Assembly (NCBI GenBank): GCA_963706685.1
Contig: CAVPMY010000017.1
Coordinates: forward strand, 372,001 to 436,000
Length of the DNA: 64,000 nucleotides
Source: CADEEN01 sp963706685
GTDB lineage: Bacteria > Pseudomonadota > Gammaproteobacteria > Burkholderiales > Burkholderiaceae_C
Reading direction: 5' to 3'
The notes under the pieces were generated by a model. That model searched no databases. It was not told the DNA's origin and saw nothing but the letters and a program-made list of their open reading frames with translations. The position numbers were made by a program, and so were the translations under genes. Each line of letters opens with the position of its first letter. Within the stretch, counting starts at the first letter, position 1. This document shows, in pieces, positions 25,168 through 33,051 of this stretch.

Positions 25168-26464
25168 GCACGAAGCAGCTGCCTCCGCCGGGATTCGCCT
25201 CGCAGCGCACCGTGCCGCCGTGGCGCAGCGCGATCTGCTTGACCAGCGCCAGACCGAGCCCGACCCCGCCCTCGCGTTCGGCATGGCCGGGCAGGCGAAA
25301 GAAGGGCTCGAAGATGCGTTCACGCAGCGCGTCGGGCACGCCGGCGCCGCGGTCGCAGACGCGCAGTTCGACGCCAGCGCCCTTGCTCATGCCGGTGCGC
25401 GCGGCGTGCAAGGTGATCTCGCCGCCGCCGTAGCGCTTGGCGTTTTCGAGCAGGTTGCGCAGCGCGCGGCGCAGCAGGCGCTCGTCGCCGGGCACGCTGA
25501 GTTGTGCCTCCACCGCCTGCAACTCGGCGCCGACCTGGGCCGCAGCTTCGGCAGCCAGCGCGATCACGTCCACCGGCTGCGGCGTGAAGAGCGCGGCCTG
25601 GGTGTCGAGACGGCTGGCCAGCAGCACCTCTTCGACCAAGGCGTCGAGCTCGCCGATGTTGGTGCGCAACTCGCTGGCGAGACGTTCGCGCTGGACGGCG
25701 TCGCTGCTGCTGTCCTCCATCAGCGACAGCGCCATCTTCATGCGCGCCAGCGGCGAACGCAGTTCGTGACTGGCGTTGGCCAGCAGATTCTTGTGCGAGT
25801 TGACGAGCAGTTCGATGCGCTCGGCCGCCTGGTTGAAGCTCGCCGCCACCGCAGCCACCTCGTCGCGGCCCGAATCATCGACGCGCTGACTCAGCGCCCC
25901 GGCGCCGAAGCGCTCGACGCCCTGCTTGAGCCCTTCGAGGCGGCGCGTCAGGCGGCGCACCACCGGATACGCACCCGCGGCCACGCCCAGGAACAGCAAC
26001 ACCAGCAGAGCCGCCAGCCCGGCACCGCGCAACCACGGCGGCGCCATAGGCCCGGGGCCCCGGCCCGGCCGCGACACCGACGGCGGCGCGCGCAGCACCC
26101 ACAGCACGCGCCCGTCTTCCAGCCGCACCGGGTAGCCGCGCACTGCGCCGGTGTCGGCGGTGCGCCGCGCATAGGAGTCGCTCTCGGCCAGGCGATCGCC
26201 GCCCGCACCATCGAGCGCCATCGGCAACCGCAAGCGCTGCGACCAATCACGCAAGGCACTCGCCTGTTCTTCCGGCGGCGCGTCGGCCGGCGGCAGCGAG
26301 CGCTGGATCAGATCGGCCCACGCGCTCAGGCGCTCGCCGCTTTGCGTCTCGAAGCGCGCGCGCTCGCGTTCCACCTGTTGCTGGAACAACCACCCCGAGC
26401 CGATGGCGAACAGCGCCAGCACGGCGACCACCGTCAGGTAGATACGCAGATAAAGTGATTTCAA
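25148..26464 (-). CDS. Sensor histidine kinase (CpxA-like)
   Basis: 438 residues. Two membrane helices (about 8-28 and 149-170) enclose a periplasmic sensor domain of 120 residues. A HAMP linker follows, then HisKA with phospho-acceptor His233 in ASHELRSPLARMK and the ATPase domain with N-box LLENAKRYGGG, G1 CDRGAGVPDALRE and G2 GVGLGLALVKQIALRHGG. It is translationally coupled to the response regulator (ATGA at 26461-26464). The neighbouring Spy-like gene and CpxR-type box suggest an envelope-stress (Cpx-like) role. Confidence 0.93.
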   Translation of the reverse strand: MKSLYLRIYLTVVAVLALFAIGSGWLFQQQVERERARFETQSGERLSAWADLIQRSLPPADAPPEEQASALRDWSQRLRLPMALDGAGGDRLAESDSYARRTADTGAVRGYPVRLEDGRVLWVLRAPPSVSRPGRGPGPMAPPWLRGAGLAALLVLLFLGVAAGAYPVVRRLTRRLEGLKQGVERFGAGALSQRVDDSGRDEVAAVAASFNQAAERIELLVNSHKNLLANASHELRSPLARMKMALSLMEDSSSDAVQRERLASELRTNIGELDALVEEVLLASRLDTQAALFTPQPVDVIALAAEAAAQVGAELQAVEAQLSVPGDERLLRRALRNLLENAKRYGGGEITLHAARTGMSKGAGVELRVCDRGAGVPDALRERIFEPFFRLPGHAEREGGVGLGLALVKQIALRHGGTVRCEANPGGGSCFVLSLPAG

Positions 26465-27183
26465 GACTCGCTGTCCGCGTCTTGACGCTTGGTGAAGATG
26501 TAGCCCGCGCCGCGCACCGTGAGCACGCGCTTGGGCGCCTTCGGATCGTCTTCGATGGCGGCGCGGATGCGCGACACGTGCACGTCGATCGAGCGGTCGA
26601 AGGCGTCCATCGGGTGGCCGCGCAGCGCGTCCATGATCTGGTCGCGCGAGAGCACGCGGCCGGCGCTTTGCGCCAGCACGGCGAGCAGGTCGAACTGGTG
26701 GCTGGTCAGGTCGCAGCGCTGGCCGTCGAGCCGCGCCTCGCGCGCGCCGAGGTCGATCTCCAGGCGGCCGAAGATCAGCACCTCATCGGCCGCCGCCGTG
26801 GGTTGCGCGCGCCGCAGCAGCGCCTTGACGCGTGCCAGCAGCTCGCGCGGCTCGAAAGGCTTGCCGAGGTAGTCATCCGCGCCGAGTTCGAGGCCGACGA
26901 TGCGGTCCATCGGCTCGCCGCGTGCGGTCAGCATCAACAGCGGCAGGCGGCGCGTGCGCGCGTCGGCGCGCAGGCTGCGTGTGAAGTCCAGGCCGTCGCC
27001 GTCGGGCAGCATCAGGTCGAGCAGCAGCGCGTCGTAGGCCTCGGCCTGCAATCGCGTGCGGCCCTCGGCCAGGGTCAGCGCCGTATCGACGCGAAAGCCC
27101 GCATTGCGCAGGTAGTCGCCCACCATCGCGGTCAGGCGGGCGTCGTCGTCGATCAGCAGCAGGCGTTGCGATGGGGTTGTCAT
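26461..27183 (-). CDS. OmpR-family response regulator (CpxR-like)
   Basis: 240 residues from ATG 27183. Receiver domain with Asp-rich pocket (LLIDDDARL), phospho-acceptor Asp56 in LLDLMLPDGDG, Thr in LMLTARGEP and Lys in YLGKPFEPRELLARV. The C-terminal winged helix ends with SRIRAAIEDDPKAPKRVLTVRGAGYIFT. Its putative target box lies upstream of the next gene. The terminator at 27190-27220 sits just before its start, so it may be read only through partial read-through or from its own promoter. Confidence 0.94.
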   Translation of the reverse strand: MTTPSQRLLLIDDDARLTAMVGDYLRNAGFRVDTALTLAEGRTRLQAEAYDALLLDLMLPDGDGLDFTRSLRADARTRRLPLLMLTARGEPMDRIVGLELGADDYLGKPFEPRELLARVKALLRRAQPTAAADEVLIFGRLEIDLGAREARLDGQRCDLTSHQFDLLAVLAQSAGRVLSRDQIMDALRGHPMDAFDRSIDVHVSRIRAAIEDDPKAPKRVLTVRGAGYIFTKRQDADSES

Positions 27184-27189
27184 GACTTG

Positions 27190-27220
27190 AAAAAGCCCCG
27201 GACGCTGCATGCGCCGGGGC
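27190..27220 (-). terminator. Intrinsic terminator of the Spy-like gene
   Basis: On the minus strand CCCCGG and CCGGGG arms (outer GCCCCGG 27214-27220 / CCGGGGC 27195-27201, 12-base loop) are followed by a T-run (27190-27194). It lies between the Spy-like gene and the response regulator gene on the same strand. Confidence 0.85.
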
Positions 27221-27244
27221 AGGCTCGCAGAAAGCGAGAATAGA

Positions 27245-27796
27245 TCAACGTGGTGCGCTGGCACCTTCGAGCGATTTGCGCTCGTCCTTGTGGCGCTCCA
27301 TCATCGAGCGGCGCTGCGCAGCGCGCTCGGCGAGTTGCTTGCGCTGCTCGGGCGTCAGCAGGCGGCTGACATCGAGCAAGGCCTGCGTCATGACGCGCGA
27401 GGCCTGGTCATGCTGCTGCATCATCTGCGCGCGCTGCGCTTCGACCGCGGCGGCATCGACCACCGGCTGCGCAAGCAGACTCATCATCTGCCCGCGTTGG
27501 CCTTTGCCGGCTTCGCGCCGGGCTTGCATGTCGGCCTTGGCGCGCTCGGCGATGGCCTGGATCTGGCTGCGCTGCTCGGCTGTCGCGTTGACGCTGTCGA
27601 GCATGCGCTCGAGGCCGCGGCCGCCCATCATCATGCCCATGCCGGCACCGTCGTGGCCGCCGTGACGACCAGGGCCGCCGGGTTGGGCCCAGGCCGAAAG
27701 GGTGACCGTGCCGAGCACGGCCACCAGCAGTGCCGTGCCGGCCAGGCGCGCCCCAGGGACTGAGGCAGAGCGAATCTTGGAAAGTGCGAATGACAT
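27245..27796 (-). CDS. Spy/CpxP-family periplasmic protein
   Basis: 183 residues, LTXXQ-motif family. Signal peptide (residues 1-37, ends SAWAQ), then a His/Gly/Met-rich stretch (RHGGHDGAGMGMMMGGRG) of possible metal contact, and two helical LTXXQ-like repeats: VNATAEQRSQIQAIAE and LLTPEQRKQLAE. Members act as ATP-independent periplasmic chaperones or inhibitors of CpxA. AAGGAG lies six bases before ATG 27796. Upstream is a CpxR-type box and, on the same strand downstream, the two-component genes. Confidence 0.9.
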   Translation of the reverse strand: MSFALSKIRSASVPGARLAGTALLVAVLGTVTLSAWAQPGGPGRHGGHDGAGMGMMMGGRGLERMLDSVNATAEQRSQIQAIAERAKADMQARREAGKGQRGQMMSLLAQPVVDAAAVEAQRAQMMQQHDQASRVMTQALLDVSRLLTPEQRKQLAERAAQRRSMMERHKDERKSLEGASAPR

Positions 27797-27876
27797 GGAG
27801 AACTCCTTGAAGGGTGAAAGCGGATGATCAGTGGAGCAAGAATGCGCCAGCCCTGTGAGGGGCCGACGTACGCGGC

Positions 27877-27891
27877 GTAAAGCTGCGTAAA
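27877..27891. promoter_or_regulatory. CpxR-type box upstream of the Spy-like gene
   Basis: Two GTAAA pentamers (27877-27881 and 27887-27891) separated by five bases match the E. coli CpxR box (GTAAA, short spacer, GTAAA). It lies 81 bases before the spy-like start and is in reverse orientation to that gene; it may also act on the EF-hand gene transcribed the other way. The match is seen directly; binding is inferred. Confidence 0.7.
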
Positions 27892-28141
27892 GCGATGCGC
27901 TGCACAGCGCGCGGCAGCGGCGGCACAACAAGTCTTGCAGCTGCCCTGTAATACGCCGCTGCCCGCATCGACTGACGACGGCGAGCCCGCTTCAACGACC
28001 AAAGGGGGGCTCGAACGCCTCGATGGCGGTTGGAGTTCCCGCAAACGAAGCGGCTTGCCGATTGGCAAGCCGTGGGATGCGTTCGCCCCAGAAAAGGCCA
28101 TCGGGTGTCATCCACCGAACCAACCCCTACGGAGAAGACTG
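27892..28141. other. Intergenic region between Spy-like and EF-hand genes, with hairpin
   Basis: Gene-free. A perfect nine-base inverted repeat (28051-28059 CGGCTTGCC and 28064-28072, loop GATT) lies 70 bases before the EF-hand ATG, so it would be in its leader RNA. No T-run follows, so it is not a terminator. No other feature is seen in this stretch. Confidence 0.55.
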
Positions 28142-28420
28142 ATGAAAAAACTCGGATTGGCTGCCAGCGCGCTGGCTCTTTCCTTTGCTCTTGCACCATT
28201 TTCGGCGTCCGCGCTGGACTACAACTGCTGCGACAGGAACAAGGACGGCATGATCTCGAAGGCCGAATACCTCGACGAGATGGGCAAGCAGTTCGACATG
28301 GCGATGGAAAAGATGAAGAAGATGCCTGCGGCCGAACGCGACAAGATGATGAAGGGCGACCTGATGACGCCGGCTGGCTTCGCGCAGTTCCTGAAGGACA
28401 ACCCCGGGCACAACCGCTGA
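28142..28420 (+). CDS. Small secreted EF-hand protein
   Basis: 92 residues. Sec signal (MKKLGLAASALALSFALAPFSASA) and one EF-hand-like loop DRNKDGMISKAEY (Asp, Asn, Asp, Gly, Ile and Glu in the calcium-ligand spacing) after a Cys-Cys pair. A Met/Lys-rich helix follows (MAMEKMKKM). Divergent from the spy-like gene, and maybe in the same envelope-stress response. The ligand could be calcium or another metal. Confidence 0.78.
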   Translation: MKKLGLAASALALSFALAPFSASALDYNCCDRNKDGMISKAEYLDEMGKQFDMAMEKMKKMPAAERDKMMKGDLMTPAGFAQFLKDNPGHNR

Positions 28421-28508
28421 CCAGACGGCGCATGTGCGCCAAGCGTTCACCGGAGTCTTGCTGGGCGAGGCAGCGAGCCTTTTCACCGCGCCTGCCTGCC
28501 AAATGCAA

Positions 28509-28533
28509 GCGCCCGCTATCGCGGGCGTTTTTT
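28509..28533 (+). terminator. Intrinsic terminator after the EF-hand gene
   Basis: CGCCCGC (28510-28516), loop TATC, GCGGGCG (28521-28527), then six T (28528-28533). It is about 90 bases after the stop codon of the EF-hand gene. Confidence 0.88.
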
Positions 28534-28607
28534 CTTGGCGGATTGAACCTCCGCCAACAGCGGCGATCGGCTCGGCGTTCGCGTAGCGGAATTCGCCCCG
28601 AACGCGC

Positions 28608-29183
28608 GTGAGTAGCCTGCCCGACCCGGTCACGCTGGTTGCGCTGATCGTCGCGTTCGGCCTGGCATCGTTTGCCGCGCTGATGCTGACCAGCTACACC
28701 AAGCTGGTCATCGTTTTCGGGCTGTTGCGCGCAGCGCTGGGCCTGCAGCAGACACCGCCGAACATGGTGCTCAACGGCATCGCCGTGATCCTCAGCATCT
28801 ACATCATGGCGCCGGTGGGTATGGCCATCGACGAGGGCCTGCGCGGGCGCACGCTTGGTGCGCCTGGTGCTGCGGCGAACGACGTAGCGACGGTGCTGGA
28901 AGCGGCGCGAACTCCGGTGAAGGCGTTTCTGACCCAACATACCCGCGAGCGCGAGCGTCAGTTCTTTCTCAAGTCGGCCTCGCAGATCTGGCCCAAGCCT
29001 CGCGCCGACAACCTGACCTCCGACGATCTGCTAGTGCTCGTACCAAGCTTCGTGTTGAGTGAGTTGACACGCGCGTTCCAGATAGGTTTCATCATGGCGC
29101 GAACAGGCCGTGCACGGAAGACGATTGCGAGACGCGTTCGCGAAGTGAACCTCGAACTTCGGGTCCCGACCCGTCTGCACTGA
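28608..29183 (+). pseudogene. Truncated type III secretion export protein SctR (FliP/YscR family)
   Basis: From GTG 28608, about 160 residues match the FliP/SctR family: LMLTSYTKLVIVFGLLRAALGLQQTPPNMVLNGIAVILSIYIMAPVG, then TPVKAFLTQHTRERE and VLVPSFVLSELTRAFQIGF. Full-length SctR has about 215-220 residues with two more C-terminal membrane helices (LLFIPFLIIDLVVA-like), which are missing. After FQIGFI the frame enters a dispersed repeat and ends at 29183. No other type III secretion gene is seen in the window, so this is a cut remnant, and the cut coincides with the repeat start. Confidence 0.8.
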
Positions 29184-29262
29184 AACTGCGTTTTCAGCTT
29201 CAGCGTCGGCGTCAGCCGGAAGTGCCAGCGCCCGACTCGTCCCTGCCGACGAAGAGCTGCTG
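29097..29262. repeat. Dispersed repeat, copy A
   Basis: Matches 52017-52173 in the same orientation. A core of 67 bases (29143-29209) is identical in both, and the flanks match more loosely, with small indels. It follows directly on the truncated sctR. No protein-like signal on either strand convinced me; the element type is unknown. Confidence 0.85.
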
Positions 29263-29294
29263 ATGCTGCAGCACACGCTGCGGCTGCTCGATAG

Positions 29295-29600
29295 CTAGAC
29301 TGCTTGACTGGCCGATTGCCCACAGTCGACGAGGAAACCGCATGAGCGCACCAAGGCCTTGGAGCGCACGCGCAGCGGCAGCTCGAGTCGCGTCGCCTGC
29401 GGGTCTTCATCGACATCGGTGGCGATCAGCGTCACCAAGTGGCTGCCGGCGTCGGCGGCCTGCGCATGGACCTCGATCGTCGCGCTGCCGTCGCCGTTGT
29501 CGCGCAGCCGCGCGAACGGCGGCAGGTTCTCGGCGCTGAATCGCACCGCATCGCCGTCGGGGTCGGTGGCGCGGCCTTTCTCGCCATCTCGCCGCAACAT
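29295..29600 (-). pseudogene. 3' fragment of a protein with Ig/cadherin-like repeats
   Basis: About 100 codons. TDPDGDAVRFSAENLPPFARL, DNGDGSATIEVHAQAADAG and LVTLIATDVDEDPQATRLELPL match the short Ig-like beta-sandwich units (Dystroglycan/cadherin-type) of large secreted bacterial proteins. No signal peptide or preceding domain remains, and the start is within the fold. Likely remnant of a larger gene. Confidence 0.55.
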
Positions 29601-29691
29601 GACGGCTCATGACGGCGCCTGCCAGAACACTTCGGCGCCGTCGGTGATGACCACATGGCGAAGGCGGCCCACCGATCGAAGAATTCACAGT

Positions 29692-30185
29692 TCAGCGTTG
29701 CCTTGCGAAAGCGCGGCCGCGCCTCCGCCGGGTCGAAGGCGCGACAGTGGCCAGAAACCATGCGTTGAAGAAGCACGCGTTCGTCAGGTTGGCCAGCGTG
29801 AAGTCGTTCGGGAAGCCGGCCTTGCTGCCGAGGAACGTCGCGCCGCTGAAGTTGGCACCCAGCAGGTCTGCACCGACGAACACGACGCCGTCGAGCGTGG
29901 CACCGGAGAAGTCGGCGTTGACGAGGCTGCGGCGGTTGAAGTTTGCGTTGACGAGCGACTGGCCTTTGTAGTTCGTCGCGGCCACGTTATGCACGCCGGA
30001 CGGGCACGGCAGATCGTCGCTCGTCGCCAGTCGGCGTTCGAGCGGCGGTGCGAGCCGCTGCGCGCGGCCCGACGCCGCAACGGCGGACGTATCGGGGGCG
30101 TCGTGCAGAGCAGCAGCGCCAACGCCGCGATGATGGCGGGCCGCGCCCACGCGACGACGAGATGGAACGCCCGGTCAGCCGACAT
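29692..30185 (-). pseudogene. Pentapeptide-repeat protein gene, frameshifted
   Basis: One frame starts at ATG 30185 with a signal-like helix (VVAWARPAIIAALALLLC), the next frame carries four to five pentapeptide repeats of the A(D/N)LXX type (ANFNRRSLVNADFSGATLDG, then ADLLGANFSGATFLG). The two need a shift near 30110 to join. Pentapeptide repeats form a right-handed beta helix; no function is implied. The last part lacks repeats and ends in an Arg-rich tail. Confidence 0.6.
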
Positions 30186-30235
30186 GTTCGTTGCCCGCCT
30201 GATCAAGCATGACTCGCTGTTCGTGTGGCGCCGCC

Positions 30236-31354
30236 CTACCAGTTCACATACTGCGCAAACAACTGCTTGGTCAGCAGCAGGAACAACTCGGTCGATTGGC
30301 TGTGGTCGTCGGCATCAAGCCGGTTGACGTTGACGACGATCACCGCATCCTTGGCCGGTAGGTAGAACATCTCGCTGCTGAAGCCGAGGATCGTGCCGTT
30401 GTGGCCGCAGAACTGGCCGAGCTGCAACACACCGGCGCCGTACTTGATGAAGTCGGGCCCCCCCTGCAACGCCGTGCCCTGCAGACGCGCACGCTGCAAC
30501 TGTTGCGACGACAGCAGGCTGCCAGTGCACATTGCGCGCGCATACAGCGCGAGGTCGCGCAAGCTCGAGATGATCGCGCCGGCGCCACCGGCAACGGTCG
30601 GGTTCAGCACCGTCTTGTCGACGAACTGCAGCGTCGTCTCGTCCAGGCTGTAGCCGCGCGTGCCGCCGGGCAGCGCGGTGTCGCTCGGGTAGATCGAATC
30701 GCGCATGCCGAGCGGCCGGAACACCCGCTCGTCGAGCTGGGCCTGCATCGGCCGGCCATCGACCTGGGTGGCGATGCGTTCGAGCAGCACGTAGTTCAGG
30801 TTGTTGTAGCGCGTCACCGTGTCGGGCGGCTCGAATTGCGCGCCCAGCGCTGCCGCGCGTGCGATCGCCTCGTCGGGCTCGAGTTGCATCAGCGGGTCGG
30901 CGTAGTACGCACGCAGGAAGGCCCCGTCGAACGGATCGACGATGCCGCTGCGCATGCGCAGCAGGTGGTCGACGGTGATCTGCTCGCCGTTCGGAAAACC
31001 CGGGTACCACTTGGATACCGTATCGGTCAGCGCGAGCTTGCCGGAGCCCACGAGCTGCAACACCGCCGTCGCGGTGAAGGTCTTGGTGATGCTGGCGATG
31101 CGAAACGGGTCGGTGGTGGTGCGCGGCGCCTGCGTCTGCAGGTTGGCCTTGCCGTAGGCCTTCACCATCTCGCCCTCGCCGGGGATCGAGATCAGCACCA
31201 CCGCGCCCGGCAGGTTGCCGGCGGCGAGTTGCGTCTCGACGATGCTGTCAATCGCAGCCTGCGTCGCGGCCGGCAGCGCTGTCGGTGCATCGTCTTCGCC
31301 GCCGCAAGCGCACAGCGCCATCAGCAGGCTCGTGCACAGCAAGAGCGTGTTCAT
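30236..31354 (-). CDS. Beta-lactamase-fold serine hydrolase (class C type), lipoprotein
   Basis: 372 residues. Lipoprotein-like signal (LLMALCACGGED). Class C beta-lactamase/D-alanyl-D-alanine carboxypeptidase motifs: SxxK as RIASITKTFTATAVLQL, the Tyr motif as RYNNLNYVLLERI, and a C-terminal HNGTILGF (HxG type) replacing KTG. Homologues include esterases and peptidases, so antibiotic hydrolysis is not implied. The start ATG 31354 overlaps the stop of the next upstream gene by ATGA. Confidence 0.88.
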   Translation of the reverse strand: MNTLLLCTSLLMALCACGGEDDAPTALPAATQAAIDSIVETQLAAGNLPGAVVLISIPGEGEMVKAYGKANLQTQAPRTTTDPFRIASITKTFTATAVLQLVGSGKLALTDTVSKWYPGFPNGEQITVDHLLRMRSGIVDPFDGAFLRAYYADPLMQLEPDEAIARAAALGAQFEPPDTVTRYNNLNYVLLERIATQVDGRPMQAQLDERVFRPLGMRDSIYPSDTALPGGTRGYSLDETTLQFVDKTVLNPTVAGGAGAIISSLRDLALYARAMCTGSLLSSQQLQRARLQGTALQGGPDFIKYGAGVLQLGQFCGHNGTILGFSSEMFYLPAKDAVIVVNVNRLDADDHSQSTELFLLLTKQLFAQYVNW

Positions 31355-32376
31355 GGCCGGTCCTCCACGATGGCGTCGCGCAGCATCGTGAAGATGCGCT
31401 TGCAAGTCGCGGTGAACGGGCCCTGCACGTCGGCGACCTCGCCACCTTGCGCATCGGTCCAGTTGATCATCAGGCTGTAATAGGCCCAGCGCCGCGGTGG
31501 AATGAACATGCCGCCGGCGATCGACAGCGCGTGTTCGCCGCCGAAGTCGATGCTGCCGCCCTTCATGAACGCGTTGACGCCGAGCGGCATCGTCAGCGGG
31601 ATCGCATCGGCCAGCGCGAGCACCGAACGGAAGCGTTCCAGTGTCTCTCGCTTGTTGAAGAACACGCCCTGCAGCGCGCGCGAATAGAACGACACGAAGT
31701 CGTGCGGCGACACCGCCATCGTCTGCACGTTGTTGATGATGCGGTCGGCCGGTGGAGAGTTGCTCTGCGCCAGCGCCAGGAGGTCGGACCAGGACGCCGT
31801 CGGCCAGTTCTGCGCGCCGCCGACGTAGGCGAAGAATTGCCGCGTGCTGTTGGGGATGCGCGCCTGGGTGAGGCCTGCGGAGGCAATGAACGCACGCACG
31901 TTCTCGACACCGACCCGCTTCAGCGCCATGTCGGTGGCGGTGTTGTCGCTGCGCGAGATCATCGCCTCCAGGGTCGACAACGCCTGGTACTGACCGCTCA
32001 TCGTGCCCGGCAGCGGCGTCAGCACCGGTGCGCCGAACGACCACACGCTGTCGTCCACCGGCAGCAGCTCGCCGAGCGAGGTGTCGCCGGTTTCGGTGCG
32101 GCGCAGGTACTCGGCCAGCACGAAAGCCTTGAACGAGCTGGCGCAGAACAACGGCGTGTCCGGCGCGATGGTGGCGAGGAACTCGCGCCCGCCGCCGCGG
32201 CCCTCGCCGCCGGGCACCCATATCTTCAGGCCCTTGACGCCGGGCAGACGGTTGAAGTCTTCGAGGATGCGGCGCACGAGACCGTGCTGCCTGGGCGGCC
32301 CTGCGGTTGTTGCCGTTGCGGCAGTGGCCGTCAGCGATGCGGCGGCCGAAAGAAAAACACGGCGCGATGAACCCAT
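31351..32376 (-). CDS. Class A beta-lactamase-like serine hydrolase, Tat-exported
   Basis: 341 residues. Twin-arginine signal SSRRVFLSAAASLTATAA. Class A-type motifs: SSFK (SxxK), SRSDNTATD (SDN) and FMKGGSIDFGGEH (KGG in place of KTG). The Glu of the omega loop (Glu166 type) is not evident, so this may not be a classical lactamase. It is coupled to a class C-type hydrolase by ATGA overlap at 31351-31354. The pair suggests shared cell-wall or peptide-amide substrates; this is inference. Confidence 0.82.
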   Translation of the reverse strand: MGSSRRVFLSAAASLTATAATATTAGPPRQHGLVRRILEDFNRLPGVKGLKIWVPGGEGRGGGREFLATIAPDTPLFCASSFKAFVLAEYLRRTETGDTSLGELLPVDDSVWSFGAPVLTPLPGTMSGQYQALSTLEAMISRSDNTATDMALKRVGVENVRAFIASAGLTQARIPNSTRQFFAYVGGAQNWPTASWSDLLALAQSNSPPADRIINNVQTMAVSPHDFVSFYSRALQGVFFNKRETLERFRSVLALADAIPLTMPLGVNAFMKGGSIDFGGEHALSIAGGMFIPPRRWAYYSLMINWTDAQGGEVADVQGPFTATCKRIFTMLRDAIVEDRP

Positions 32377-32436
32377 GTGGCATCTCCTAGGCGTGGTCAG
32401 TACGGGACCCTTTCCAACGTCGATCACAGCGCACCG

Positions 32437-33000
32437 CTACGGCAACGTCTGCGTCGCCGACACGATGCGCAGCTTCCAGTTCTCAATCGCGGTGCCGGCG
32501 ACTTCGAGGTTCTGGCGGAAGAACTTCAGCCGATCGGTGTCGGTGCCGGTGGCGTCGGTCGCGCGCTGCTGCAGGAAGTACGGCGGGATCGACTGGTAGT
32601 ACAGCGTCGCGCGCACGCTCGCCGCCGTGGCGACCTTGGGGTCGGTGATGGCGTAGGCCACCACGCTGGCGCCGCTGCCGTTGCTGTAGCTCGAATCGCA
32701 GCTGTCGGCGGCCACGCACACGCCCACCGCGGTGTAGCCGTACCAGCCGCCGGTGCAGCCGATGCGCAGGCCGAAGCGCACACCGGCAATGCCGGTATCG
32801 ACGCATTGCAGCCTGGCCGCCTGCGTGGCCGCGCTGTTGGTCGTGCCGGCGACATAGGCTTCGACCCAGCGCCGCATGTCGCCGACATCGGACACCATCA
32901 CGCCGGCGCTGCCGATCGCGCCCGGCGGCAGCAGCACGGTTTCGTCGAGCCAGCTGCCGTCGGCCTGCAGGCTGTAGCCGTGCGCATGGACATTTTCAGT
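32437..33000 (-). pseudogene. 3' fragment of a serine hydrolase gene
   Basis: The frame is open back to about 33006, but the first residues (HGYSLQADGSWLDETVLLPPGAIGSAGVMVSDVGDMRRWVEAYV) lie in the middle of a beta-lactamase-type hydrolase; the SxxK part is missing. The end is NLEVAGTAIENWKLRIVSATQ. A diverged copy of that final segment recurs at 51.15 kb. The cut end faces the carbamoyltransferase gene, so the peptide cluster probably landed here. Confidence 0.65.
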
Positions 33001-33051
33001 GGATCCTTACCTATTCTTCCCTGGCAGCTTGCTTGCAATCCGGGAGGCGCT

